Source: Glutamicibacter uratoxydans (GTDB lineage Bacteria; Actinomycetota; Actinomycetes; Actinomycetales; Micrococcaceae). Taken from it: a stretch of 64,000 nt of DNA. Positions 35,297-44,700 of this stretch are shown piece by piece. Where the stretch lies: positions 1-64,000 of the forward strand of contig NZ_BJNY01000009.1 of the NCBI RefSeq assembly GCF_006539925.1, in the 5' to 3' direction. A program made the translations under genes and the position numbers. Positions within the stretch are counted from its first letter, which is position 1. Each line of letters begins with the position of its first letter. The notes beneath the pieces were generated by a model. That model did no database searches, was not told the origin of the DNA, and worked only from the letters and a program-made list of their open reading frames with translations.

Positions 35297-36373
35297 CGCA
35301 GCATCATCACGACCATGATCACGGGCACCACGCTCATGGGCACGGCCACGACCATGACCACGGTCATTCGCACCCCACAGGAATCAAGGGCTTCCTCTAT
35401 GGAATCTTCGTCCCGCATTCGCATGACGCCGCCGACTCGATCGACGACGCCATGGAAGCCCACTCAGAAGGCATCCGCGCGCTGAAAATCAGCCTGGTTA
35501 TCATGCTCGCTACGACGGCAGTCCAGGCATTCATCGTCGCATTCTCCGGTTCTGTCGCGCTCTTAGCCGACACCATCCACAATCTTTCCGATGCGCTGAC
35601 AGCGGTGCCCTTGTGGATCGCTTTTGTCCTTTCGCGGCGTGCAGCGACCAAAAAATATACCTATGGCTTCAACCGCGCAGAAGATCTCGCCGGCCTGTTC
35701 ATCGTCCTGATGATTGCGCTCTCGGCGGTCATCGCGGCCTGGGAAGCGATCACCCGGATCATCGATCCGAAGCCCATGGAAAATATTGGCTGGGTCATCG
35801 CCGCCGGCATTGTTGGATTTTTTGGGCAACGAGGCAGTTGCCATGTATCGCATCCGGGTTGGAAGGAAAATCGGTTCGGCCGCGCTGGTCGCCGACGGCG
35901 TTCATGCCCGCACCGACGGATTCACTTCACTGGCAGCGGTGATCGGCGCGGCAGGCGTCCTGCTGGGATTCCCGTTGGCAGATCCGATTATTGGACTGCT
36001 CATCTCGGCGATGATCGCTGTACTGCTGGTGGGCACGGTTAAGTCGGTGGGCCGCCGGCTGATGGACGGCATCGAACCAGAACTGGTCGAACGGGCAGAG
36101 CATGCACTTGAACACCTGCCAGAGATCGCTGAAGTCCAGCAGGTTCGCCTTCGCTGGATGGGCCACCGGCTGCATGGCGATGCCGTCGTGATCGCTGATG
36201 CGTCGACCGCAGAGCAGGCCGATCAGGTGGCCCTCGCCGCTGAAGCTTCCGTCAAAAAGCATCTGCCGAATGTTGACGACATGACCATTCGAGTTCGCCC
36301 TTCAGCATCGGTTGGTCCAGGTGCCGGGTCGGGATCTTCAGATATTCTTAGGACACCCGAACAGCACGGCTGA
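35293..36373 (+). pseudogene. CDF-family metal exporter, frameshifted in a T run
   Basis: The reading frame from ATG 35293 gives a His-rich N terminus (HHHDHDHGHHAHGHGHDHDH), then CDF helices with SGSVALLADTIHNLSDALT (metal-site Asp and His/Asp pair) up to GWVIAAGIVGF. At TTTTTT 35818-35823 the frame is lost. The +1 frame continues LGNEAVAMYRIRVGRKIGSA, LVADGVHARTDGFTSLAAV (second metal site HxxxD) and the cytoplasmic domain to 36373. Removing one T restores a normal protein of about 360 residues. It would export Zn/Co/Cd-type divalent metals. Pseudogene, phase-variable allele or sequencing error. Confidence 0.88.
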
Positions 36374-36410
36374 TCGAAGAACTGCAGTCCACGTCGAAAG
36401 GCCGCAATCC

Positions 36411-36620
36411 ATGAGCGTTGAGCCTGGAATCTACGAACACTTCAAAGGGCAGCGCTACGAAGTCCTTGCCGTTGGCAAACACAGCGAGACCGAGGAAGCG
36501 CTCGTTTTCTATCGCACGCTTTATGGCGACTACAGCTTTTGGGCACGCCCACTGGAAATGTTTGAAGAAAATGTCGAGCGCGAGGATTACAGCGGCCCAC
36601 GGTTCCGGCGCATCGCGTAG
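36411..36620 (+). CDS. DUF1653 family protein, 69 aa
   Basis: From ATG 36411 (GAAAGG upstream). The sequence GIYEHFKGQRYEVLAVGKHSE, then TEEALVFYRTLYGDYSFWARPLEMFEE, is the DUF1653 signature: a small SH3-like barrel of unknown function, usually free-standing. The frame extends upstream to 36312 inside the transporter and that part is not counted. It lies 37 bases after the CDF gene and 32 bases before an SRPBCC gene, all on the same strand. Confidence 0.88.
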   Translation: MSVEPGIYEHFKGQRYEVLAVGKHSETEEALVFYRTLYGDYSFWARPLEMFEENVEREDYSGPRFRRIA

Positions 36621-36652
36621 CACCACACGATACTCTGCAAGAAAGGAATGCT

Positions 36653-37138
36653 ATGGACGCCGATCTTGATTTCACAGTCGAAAAGCTGATCCATGCACCG
36701 GTGCCCGCGGTTTGGGACGCGTGGACGAGCCCTTCCTCATTTGCCCAATGGTGGATTCCCAAACCCTATCTTTGCCGCGTCGAGCATTTCGAGGTATCTT
36801 CCGGCGGAGGCTTCATTACCAACATGAGCGAGGATGGCAAGGTTTACAGCCCGCACATGGATGCCGCGTTCCTGATTGTCGAGCAGGAGAAGAAGATCGT
36901 TTTCACCAACGCCGTCGACAGTGCACTGCGGCCCGCTGCGCCCCAGCCGGTGGCTGTCACCGGCGAGGTAAGCCTCGAAGCGCACCCAGAAGGAACGCTC
37001 TATCGAATCACTGCAAGGCACGGCAACAAGGAAGCCCACCGGCTCCATCTAGAACTAGGGCTGGTGGAAGGATGGACCTTGGTCACCGAACAGCTGGCCG
37101 AACTGGTCGAGCGGCGGCCAGCCAGCACAGAGCACTAG
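36653..37138 (+). CDS. SRPBCC/AHSA1-domain protein
   Basis: 161 residues. A START-like ligand-binding fold (AHSA1 branch): FTVEKLIHAPVPAVWDAWTS, FAQWWIPKPYLCRVEHFEV, GGFITNMSEDGKVYS, ERKIVFTN-like EKKIVFTNAVDSAL, and the C-terminal helix LELGLVEGWTLVTEQLAELVE. It binds an unknown hydrophobic ligand or acts in stress response; the exact role is not evident. AAAGGA upstream of ATG 36653 supports the start. Its stop codon is shared with the yaeQ 3'-end remnant on the other strand (CTAG at 37135-37138). Confidence 0.88.
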   Translation: MDADLDFTVEKLIHAPVPAVWDAWTSPSSFAQWWIPKPYLCRVEHFEVSSGGGFITNMSEDGKVYSPHMDAAFLIVEQEKKIVFTNAVDSALRPAAPQPVAVTGEVSLEAHPEGTLYRITARHGNKEAHRLHLELGLVEGWTLVTEQLAELVERRPASTEH

Positions 37139-37180
37139 TCGATTTCGTACTCTTCGATCTGCACCCCGAGCATGAAGAAT
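37135..37180 (-). pseudogene. Remnant of a yaeQ 3' end
   Basis: Read on the minus strand, this stretch translates to MLGVQIEEYEID followed by TAG. The intact yaeQ at 39036-39578 ends MLETQIQEHEID. Over 42 bases the two DNA stretches match at about 34 positions. Only the last 12 codons remain here. Confidence 0.75.
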
Positions 37181-37211
37181 GCCCGTAAGCGAAAAATTTT
37201 CTCTTACGGGC
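37181..37211 (-). terminator. Hairpin beside the yaeQ remnant
   Basis: Arms GCCCGTAAG (37181-37189) and CTTACGGGC (37203-37211) with an A/T-rich interior. It could terminate the SRPBCC operon or the lectin gene. Confidence 0.65.
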
Positions 37212-37286
37212 ACCCTCTTTAGATACAACTTCCCAAAACGAACACCGGTGGGGTTTCCATACGTTCCCTACATCATGACGGCATAG

Positions 37287-38600
37287 CTAGCCATTCTGGC
37301 TTGGCTTGCTATAGGTTCCCTTGGGATAAATTCGACCGTGTTCAAGAGTATTGATAATCTCCCGACTCGTCTGCGTGTTGCAGTTCACCATTGCCCAGTG
37401 CAGGTGAGGCCCAGTGACATTTCCCGTAGCTCCCGAGTATCCAATAATCTGTCCCCTGGATACGTACTGCCCTCGGTCGATAATTGTTCGACTCAAATGT
37501 GCGTATTGAGCACACTTGTTATCACCGTGGTCAACAAGAATTTGGATGCCCGCGCCACTCGTAACCCAGCCTTCGAAGTACACCCGCCCAGAAGCAGATG
37601 CACGAATTGGAGTTCCCGTATTCATTGCGAAATCAACTGCCGTCTTGTTGTAGGCATCATTGTGGGAGAACGAATCTTGCGGTGATTGCGTGATCTTGTA
37701 CTGCGCTCCCTTGGTAAAAGGGAGCCGGTAACCGGGATCAGTGTAGACATCAGCTACAGCAGTCAAAGTGAATGAACGACTCTTAGCGCCAGCCCCACAA
37801 TCCCAAATAAGTGCGGCGGCTCCATCCCAAGTTGAGGTGTTGCCACCCTGAATATCTAGGCACTTGTTGGTATTGTGACGCGGTCGAAACTGTACATCCC
37901 GAAGTGAACCTGTCGGCGAGTAAACCAGGTACTGCGAATCTCGGGATGACCATCCTTGGGCTCCCCAAATTTGAAGTTTGACCCCGTTCTGGTTTATCTC
38001 GTTCCCCGAGAGATCCCACTGGTTCGTCCCTGCCACCTTGGACTCGACGCGATAAAAAGCGCCCCTGTGGCTTGTAGCTCCCAACTTGATGAACCGGAAC
38101 TGTTGAGCTGCTGAGCCGTTTGCCGTCCACTGTCTAATTTTTGTACCTGAAGTCGTACTTCCACCGGCAACGTCAAGCACCTTACCGCTGTGATTCGCGC
38201 GAATGGTGTACCACTTCTGCGTGCTCAGCCCGGGAACGGTTGCCCCGCATTCAGCGATACCGGAAGGTGCAGAAGTCTGGTTGCTCGTGAAATCGGCTCC
38301 GTTGACATACCAGCCGTTAGAAGCTCGGTACCAGAGGTCGCTCGTAAGTTTGTAATCATTGCTGTAGATCTTCTGCCCACGCACCCAACACCGAACTGTT
38401 ATTCTCGTCCCGGTGCCAACAGTGCCCATGACAGGAAGATTCTTTCCTCCAGCACTCAGTGCAGGTTCTACAAACCACTGAGCAGGACCAAGTCGAACTG
38501 TTAGTGTGCTATCCGCTTGGGCTGCAGGAACGACGCCAACTAACATTGCTAGTGCTAAAAACACGGCCAAAATTGTAGCTAGAAACCGCTTCATGCCCAT
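37287..38600 (-). CDS. Secreted ricin-type lectin fused to M23 peptidase
   Basis: 437 residues. Sec signal peptide (FLATILAVFLALAMLVGVVPAAQA). Residues 32-120 are a Trp/Tyr-rich domain with two Cys. Residues 128-285 are a ricin-B-type beta-trefoil (YTIRANHSGKVLDVAGGST, NKCLDIQGGNTSTWDGAAAL, QQFRFIKLG). The C-terminal part is an M23/LytM peptidase: SHNDAYNKTAVDFAMNTGTP with the metal His/Asp, ILVDHGDNKCAQYAHLS and GYSGATGNVTGPHLHWAMV with the HLH motif. It probably cleaves peptidoglycan cross-links of other cells or its own wall after lectin-mediated binding. The gene is visibly lower in GC than its neighbours and lies in a segment flanked by yaeQ 3' ends, so it was probably acquired. Confidence 0.88.
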   Translation of the reverse strand: MGMKRFLATILAVFLALAMLVGVVPAAQADSTLTVRLGPAQWFVEPALSAGGKNLPVMGTVGTGTRITVRCWVRGQKIYSNDYKLTSDLWYRASNGWYVNGADFTSNQTSAPSGIAECGATVPGLSTQKWYTIRANHSGKVLDVAGGSTTSGTKIRQWTANGSAAQQFRFIKLGATSHRGAFYRVESKVAGTNQWDLSGNEINQNGVKLQIWGAQGWSSRDSQYLVYSPTGSLRDVQFRPRHNTNKCLDIQGGNTSTWDGAAALIWDCGAGAKSRSFTLTAVADVYTDPGYRLPFTKGAQYKITQSPQDSFSHNDAYNKTAVDFAMNTGTPIRASASGRVYFEGWVTSGAGIQILVDHGDNKCAQYAHLSRTIIDRGQYVSRGQIIGYSGATGNVTGPHLHWAMVNCNTQTSREIINTLEHGRIYPKGTYSKPSQNG

Positions 38601-39035
38601 TCCTTTCTTCGTCGTTGAAGATTCGTAAGGACGAAGATATCAATAGCGCAGAATTAAAACAGTAGAATCTTTTTAGAAAAACCTAACAAAAAATAAAGAT
38701 CTTGATGACTAGTGCATTTATAAAATGTTCCAGTTAGAGCGTATGCCACAAAGTTGACACCAGTGAATCTAAATTAGTATTTGGTTCAAGTGGCGCCATT
38801 AAACCAAACACAGGCGAATTCGCAACGATAGGCGATCCAATAAATTAAGAACGAATCACCACGGATGCCTATAACTTCTCAGCACCCAAACTCACGAAAC
38901 TCGAGCGCACTCATCAATGCATCTTAAAACCCGGTGCAGTCGCCCAATACTCAGCGCTGTATTATTCTCATAAATTCATCGCATGAATGACTCCGGGAAA
39001 TGCAACCCCTCAAACAAGCGAGCTAAAGAAGGCCA
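38601..39035. other. AT-rich gene-free stretch upstream of the lectin-peptidase gene
   Basis: No supported gene, tRNA or clear repeat. It probably contains the promoter of the minus-strand lectin-peptidase gene. Its base composition is unlike the surrounding chromosome, as expected for acquired DNA. Confidence 0.5.
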
Positions 39036-39578
39036 CTAGTCGATTTCGTGTTCTTGGATTTGCGTTTCGAGCATGGTGCCATTAATTTCCAAGTAGACCT
39101 GGCCTTCGGTCACGGAGAGTGAAACGTTATTGCGCCGGGTCAGTTCGCGCGCCGCGGCGTCGATGAATTTCGGATCGAAAGAGCGCACCAAAATATCCTG
39201 CGACTGGTGAATCGTCTTGCCCTTCCATGAAGCCAGCAGCCGCTGCGGGTCACGGTGGGTGTAGACAGCGGTTCGCTCGGCCTGCTTGCTGCCGAAGTGC
39301 AGGCGCTGGGCATCGGGAGCACCGACTTCAATCCAGGTAGTAATCAATCCGGTGAGATCCTTGATGAGCACTGCCGGCTCATCGTCAGAGGACACGCCTC
39401 CGGCAGCGAAATTAATGCCTTCATCATATTCAAGGCAATAGGCCAAGACCCTCGTCACCATGTAGGCATCGGTTTCTGAGGGGTGCTGGGCTACCCGCAG
39501 CGACAGTTCTTCATAGACGCCCCGGTCCATGTCCGAAAGCTGGATTTCAAAGGTAAACATCGTTGCGCCAATTGCCAT
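39036..39578 (-). CDS. yaeQ: YaeQ family protein
   Basis: 180 residues from ATG 39578 (MAIGATMFTFEIQLSDMDRG), the family start. Conserved segments: YEELSLRVAQHPSETDAYMVTRVLAYCLEYDEGI, TTWIEVGAPDAQRLHFGSKQ, and the PD-(D/E)XK-like core, all typical of YaeQ, which has a nuclease-like fold but no established biochemical function. The last gene of a possible narK-NUDIX-small protein-yaeQ transcript. Its 3' end has a diverged partial copy at 37135-37180. Confidence 0.9.
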   Translation of the reverse strand: MAIGATMFTFEIQLSDMDRGVYEELSLRVAQHPSETDAYMVTRVLAYCLEYDEGINFAAGGVSSDDEPAVLIKDLTGLITTWIEVGAPDAQRLHFGSKQAERTAVYTHRDPQRLLASWKGKTIHQSQDILVRSFDPKFIDAAARELTRRNNVSLSVTEGQVYLEINGTMLETQIQEHEID

Positions 39579-39599
39579 AAGCACAATTTTACCGGCTGG

Positions 39600-39761
39600 T
39601 CACAGCTCCTCCGGCTCAGCACGAAGGGACATCAACATCAGGGCCATCGACAAAAGAGCGGCCAGCGTCGCCAGCACGCCCATGAGGACATTGGGAATCG
39701 AGAAGGCTAGCACCGCAACAACAGCGAAGAGGGGCATCCCAAGCAAGCTGATCTTCTTCAT
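39600..39761 (-). CDS. Small membrane protein, 53 aa
   Basis: Read by eye on the minus strand: ATG 39761 to TGA 39600. The product MKKISLLGMPLFAVVAVLAF... has two hydrophobic segments (about 5-24 and 28-46) and an acidic C terminus (RAEPEEL). It ends 21 bases before yaeQ and starts 31 bases after the NUDIX stop, filling the gap neatly. The ribosome-binding site (GGAG) is close to the ATG, so the start is uncertain. Family unknown. Confidence 0.55.
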   Translation of the reverse strand: MKKISLLGMPLFAVVAVLAFSIPNVLMGVLATLAALLSMALMLMSLRAEPEEL

Positions 39762-39792
39762 GCTCCAAGGCTATGCAAGCAACACTTGTTTA

Positions 39793-40308
39793 TCAAGAAG
39801 TTGGCGGAACAACACGCAAGCCATCTAGCCAGGGCAAGAATAATGCAATTGAATCCGGCATGAATTCTTGTGGAACTTCACGGATCCTCGCCAAAAGCTC
39901 CTCGACGCTGGTCCACTGCCCCTGGAGAACTTCAGATTCCTGCAGTATCGGTTGTTTTGTGGTCACTGTCCAGTAGCGGAATGCGTGGTAGCTGGTGTGC
40001 TCGTCGCTGTATTCCCCATCGGGCAGCCGATGCAGGGCGCTGTCGATGCCAAGTTCTTCAGCCAGTTCCCGCTGGGCCGATTCATCGGGTATTTCACCGG
40101 CCTGGATGACTCCCCCGGCGGTGAAATCCCACCGTCCGGGATAGACGTCCTTAATCCAGGTGCGCTGGTGGATGAAAATTTGTGCATCTTTGTTGAAGAC
40201 AACGATCCCCGTGGCGCCGTGGTGAAGGTTTTCTGCCCTCACGCGCGAACGCGGGGCCCGGCCGATGGCCTGGCCCCGCGAATCGAAAAGTGCTGCAATT
40301 TCTTCCAT
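39793..40308 (-). CDS. NUDIX hydrolase (YfcD/IPP isomerase-like)
   Basis: 171 residues. The NUDIX box GGVIQAGEIPDESAQRELAE followed by ELGI matches GX5EX7REUXEEXGU. The N-terminal MEEIAALFDSRGQAIGRAPR and ENLHHGATGIVVFNKDAQIFIHQRT match the YfcD-like branch related to isopentenyl-diphosphate isomerase. It probably hydrolyses a nucleotide or other diphosphate. It lies 9 bases after narK on the same strand, so it is likely co-transcribed, although a link to nitrate metabolism is not evident. Confidence 0.9.
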   Translation of the reverse strand: MEEIAALFDSRGQAIGRAPRSRVRAENLHHGATGIVVFNKDAQIFIHQRTWIKDVYPGRWDFTAGGVIQAGEIPDESAQRELAEELGIDSALHRLPDGEYSDEHTSYHAFRYWTVTTKQPILQESEVLQGQWTSVEELLARIREVPQEFMPDSIALFLPWLDGLRVVPPTS

Positions 40309-40317
40309 ACCTGGAAG

Positions 40318-41550
40318 CTACATTCCTCCGCGGCCCTTTGTACCGCGCAACATGCCGGCAACCACCAGGGCAAAGGTGCCCACGATCACCAGGAACCAGA
40401 GCCCCAAGGCGTAGGAGTTGGTTTCAGCATGATAGGTAGCGCCCATGACCAGTGGCGGGAAGTAGCCGCCGAGGCCGCCGGCCGCTGCCACCACGCCGGA
40501 TACCGCACCCACCTTCTCAGGAGGAGTCGAAGGGCCGATCCAAGCGAAGACGGCGCCCATGCCAAGGCCCATTGCCGAAGCCATCAAGATGAAGGTGATG
40601 CCGGTGAGGATGCCCTCTGCCGGCTGCTGGCCCACCGCGTAGGCCAGGGAGACGATGCCTGCCAGCGAGATCAGCGCGATGATCTTCGGGCCGAACTTGT
40701 CGGCCAGCACACCGCCGATTGGGCGGGCGATCACGGCCGCCACAGCGAACAGCGCGGTTCGCGTACCAGCGCCGACCGGGTCGACCTGGTCGGGGTAGAT
40801 GGTCACGAGGTACTTGGGCAGGAAGGTCGAGAACGCCACGAATCCGCCGAAGACGATGCCGTAGAGGAATGACATTTCCCAGGTGATCGGCAGCTTCAGG
40901 GTCCCCAAGACCTTCGGAATCAGCGGCTGCTTGTTCGGCTTCCACACAGGCGATTCGCGCATGAAGAACCACACCAGAACCGCCATGAGAATCAGCAGGC
41001 CGGCGATAAACAAGTGGGTGCCGAAGTAGCCGAAGCCGCGCAGCAGACGAGGGGTTTCAAAAGCCGAAATCGCTGTGCCAATCATGCCCATACCGAAGAT
41101 GCCGTTGGCCAGACCACGGCGGTGAGGCTCAAACCAGGCGCTGGAGAACGGGACGCCGACGGCGAAGATCGTGCCTGCGATGCCCAACAGGGTTCCAGCG
41201 ACAATCAGCAGCGGATAGCTCTTGATGGATCCGGCGAGCGCTACCAGCATCACCGCCGGCACGCTGGCCAGCAGGACAATGGTGAACATCTTGCGGGCGC
41301 CCATGCGGTCTGTGAGTGCGCCGGTAAAGATGCGTCCGAGTGCGCCGACTAAGACCGGAGCGGCAAGCATGAGCGAGATCTGGCCCTCGGAAAGGTTCAT
41401 GCCTTCTGAGTAATACTTCTGGATTGGGGCGATGAGCATCCACGCCCAGAATCCAACGGCACTGGCAAGTGTTGCGAGCAGCACCTGCGGAAGCTGTCCC
41501 CGAAGCGCGGGGCTAGTATCGGTTTTGGTCGATGAGTCTTTTTCACTCAT
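40318..41550 (-). CDS. narK: Nitrate/nitrite transporter NarK
   Basis: 410 residues, 12 membrane segments, MFS nitrate/nitrite porter type. The cytoplasmic A-motif is GRIFTGALTDRMGARKMF near 70. The nitrate-signature-like glycine-rich segments GIAGTIFAVGVPFSSAWFEP near 130 and GAVSGVVAAAGGLGGYFPP near 340 match NarK proteins. It brings in nitrate and exports nitrite. Divergent from narGHJI across a 215-base regulatory region, which supports a respiratory role. Confidence 0.93.
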   Translation of the reverse strand: MSEKDSSTKTDTSPALRGQLPQVLLATLASAVGFWAWMLIAPIQKYYSEGMNLSEGQISLMLAAPVLVGALGRIFTGALTDRMGARKMFTIVLLASVPAVMLVALAGSIKSYPLLIVAGTLLGIAGTIFAVGVPFSSAWFEPHRRGLANGIFGMGMIGTAISAFETPRLLRGFGYFGTHLFIAGLLILMAVLVWFFMRESPVWKPNKQPLIPKVLGTLKLPITWEMSFLYGIVFGGFVAFSTFLPKYLVTIYPDQVDPVGAGTRTALFAVAAVIARPIGGVLADKFGPKIIALISLAGIVSLAYAVGQQPAEGILTGITFILMASAMGLGMGAVFAWIGPSTPPEKVGAVSGVVAAAGGLGGYFPPLVMGATYHAETNSYALGLWFLVIVGTFALVVAGMLRGTKGRGGM

Positions 41551-41765
41551 TCGGAACCCCTCCAGAGGGTCGTGTGGTTGGTGGTGATCGATCTGCTTCT
41601 ACTGAGCACCATAAGCGCTAACTCTCGTACTTGCTAGTGTCCTGTCAGACATTTTCCCAAGTAAACCGGTGATGGTTGACACCTGAACATATGTGCAGGG
41701 CACTTGAAACTTCACGGGCAAAGGACGAGGCTAGAGGCAACCAGTCACAGTTAGGGAGACCCGGC
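41551..41765. promoter_or_regulatory. Divergent narK/narG control region
   Basis: 215 bases between two start codons. It must contain both promoters. I find no clear FNR-type TTGAT-N4-ATCAA box. The only -35-like sequence is TTGACA at 41676-41681. Confidence 0.4.
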
Positions 41766-44700
41766 ATGACCGATCGGCCAAACCACACACAACCGGCCAC
41801 AGATGGACCTCTTGCCAATTCGTTGCTTTCACTGGGCAAATTCTTGCGTCCCGGCGAAACAAGTGACGATCTTCGCGCAATGTTCCTTTCAGGAGGGCGC
41901 AAGGGCGACGTTTTCTACCGTGATCGATGGTCACACGACAAGGTCGTGCGCTCCACCCACGGTGTGAACTGCACCGGATCCTGCTCTTGGAAGGTGTACG
42001 TCAAGGACGGCATCATCACTTGGGAAACACAGCAGACCGACTACCCTTCCGTAGGTCCTGATTCCCCCGAATACGAACCGCGCGGCTGCCCCCGCGGCGC
42101 CGCATTCAGCTGGTACACCTATTCGCCGACCCGCGTGCGCTACCCGTACATCCGCGACGTGCTCGCCCAGATGTACCGCAGCGCCAAGGCTGAATACAGC
42201 GATCCCGTCGAGGCCTGGGCCTCGATCGTCGAGGATCCGGTGAAGGCCAAGCGCTACAAGAAGGCCCGCGGCAAGGGCGGACTGCTGCGTACTACTTGGG
42301 ACGAGGCAATGGAAATCGCCGCTGCCGCTCAGGTCTATGCGATCAAGAAGTACGGCCCGGACCGGATCGCCGGCTTCTCCCCCATCCCTGCAATGTCCAT
42401 GGTGTCGCACGGTGCTGGTTCACGCTATATGAACCTCATCGGCGGCACCATGTTGTCTTTCTACGACTGGTACGCCGACCTTCCGGTGGCCAGCCCGCAG
42501 GTCTTCGGCGACCAGACCGACGTGCCGGAATCAGCAGACTGGTTCAACTCGCAGTATCTGATCATGTGGGGCTCCAACGTCCCTGTCACCCGTACCCCTG
42601 ACGCCCACTTCATGGCCGAGGCCCGCTACCGCGGCACCAAGGTGGTCACGGTCTCGCCGGACTACACGGACAACACCAAGTTCGCCGACGAATGGGTGGC
42701 ACTGCAGCCAGGCACCGACGCGGCGCTGGGTCTTGCCATGGGACACGTGATCCTCAAGGAACACTACGTCGACAAGCGCACGGCACCTTTCGAGGAGTAC
42801 ATGCGCCGCTACACCGACTCCCCGTTCCTGGTGGAGATCGACGAGGCCACCGGCACCCCGGTCCCGGGAAAGTTCCTCACCGCGGCGGACCTGGGCCTGG
42901 ACGATAAAGAAAACGCCAACTTCAAGCCCGCCCTGCTGGATGTCAACGGCACTGCCCGGGTGCCGCGCGGCACCCTGGGACACCGCTTCTCCGCCAAGGA
43001 CAAGGGCCTGTGGAACCTGGACCTGGGAGACATCACCCCGGCGCTGTCGGTCATGGACCTGAACAGCTGGGACGGGACCAGCGCAGAAATCAGCCTTCCG
43101 CGCTTCGACCTGGCCCCTGAAGTCGGCCAGGAGCATGCAGGCGGTTCGGGCGTGGTCACCCGCGGCGTACCGGTAGTTGAGATCGCCGGCAAGAAGCTGA
43201 CCACGGTCTTCGATTTGATGCTTGCCCAGTACGCGGTGGGCCGCGAGGGACTGCCCGGCCAATGGCCTGAAGGCTTCATGGACGCTTCCACCCCCGGCAC
43301 CCCTGCCTGGCAGGAAGAGCACACCGGCGTCCCGCCGGAGCAGGCCATCCGCATCGCCCGGGAATTCGCGGACACCGCGGAGAAATCCGGCGGCAAGGCG
43401 ATGATCTTGATGGGCGCGGGCACCAACCACTGGTTCCACTCGGACACCATCTACCGCACCTTCTTGGCGCTGACCATGATGACCGGCTGCCAGGGCGTCA
43501 ACGGAGGCGGCTGGGCCCACTATGTGGGCCAGGAAAAGGTCCGCCCGATCACCGGCTACCAGCAGTACGCGGCCGCCGGCGACTGGAACCGCCCGCAGCG
43601 GCACACCATCGGCACCGCCTTCTGGTACCTTGCCACCGACCAGTGGCGCTATGACGGGCTGCCCGCCAATTCGCTGGCCTCCCCGCTGGCCAAGGGCCAG
43701 TTCGACGGGCGCACCACCGCCGACTGCCTGGTGGAATCCATCAAGCGCGGCTGGATGCCAAGCTACCCGACCTTCAACCGCAATCCGCTGGACCTGGTGG
43801 ATGAGGCGGCAGCTGCCGGCAAGGAACCTGCAGCCCACGTGGTGGATTCGCTGAACGACGGGTCCTTGGCCTACGCCGCCGAAGATCCTGACGCGCCGGA
43901 GAACTTCCCGCGCGTGGTGCTGGTCTGGCGTGCGAATATCCTCGGCTCCTCCGGCAAGGGCAATGAGTACTTCCTCAAGCATCTGCTGGGCACCGATGCT
44001 TCGGTGCGTGCGCCGGAAGCAGGCCCGGGCCAGCGCCCGGTGGAGATGGAATGGCATGATGAAGCGCCGGAAGGCAAGCTCGACCTGCTGGCCACCGCCG
44101 ACTTCCGCATGACCAGTACCACGTTGTTCTCCGACCTGGTGTTCCCGGCGGCCACCTGGTACGAGAAATACGACCTGTCATCCACCGACATGCACCCGTT
44201 CATCCACTCCTTCAACCCGGCGATCGCCCCTCCATGGCAGACCAAGACCGACTTCGACCTGTTCGGCCTGATGGCCAAACGCGTGGGCGAATATTCGGCC
44301 AAGCACCTGGGCGTGCGCAAGGACCTGGTGGCCACCCCGCTGCAGCACGACACCCCCGATGCCATGGCAACCATCAAGGGCCAGGTGCCGGACAACGCTC
44401 CGCTGGTCCCGGGGCTGACCATGCCCAAGCTGGCAGTGGTGGAACGCGACTACACCAAGCTCTACGAGCACTGGAGCACCCTAGGCCCGTTGACCGGAAA
44501 GCTGGGCATGGTGACCAAGGGCGTGAAGTACCAGGTGGAGCCCGAGATCCAGGCGCTGCGCCAGCGCAACGGCGCAACGCCTGACGGATCGGTCAAGCTG
44601 GATACCGACCAGAAGGCCTGCGAGATGATCCTCGCCTTCTCCGGCACCTCCAATGGCCGGCTTGCCACCGCAGGGTTCAAGCAGCTTGAAGAGCACACCG

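Noticed and set aside
41670-41704. TTGACA at 41676 as the narG -35 box
   Set aside because: No acceptable -10 sequence lies 16-18 bases downstream (GGCACT), so the promoter could not be assigned.
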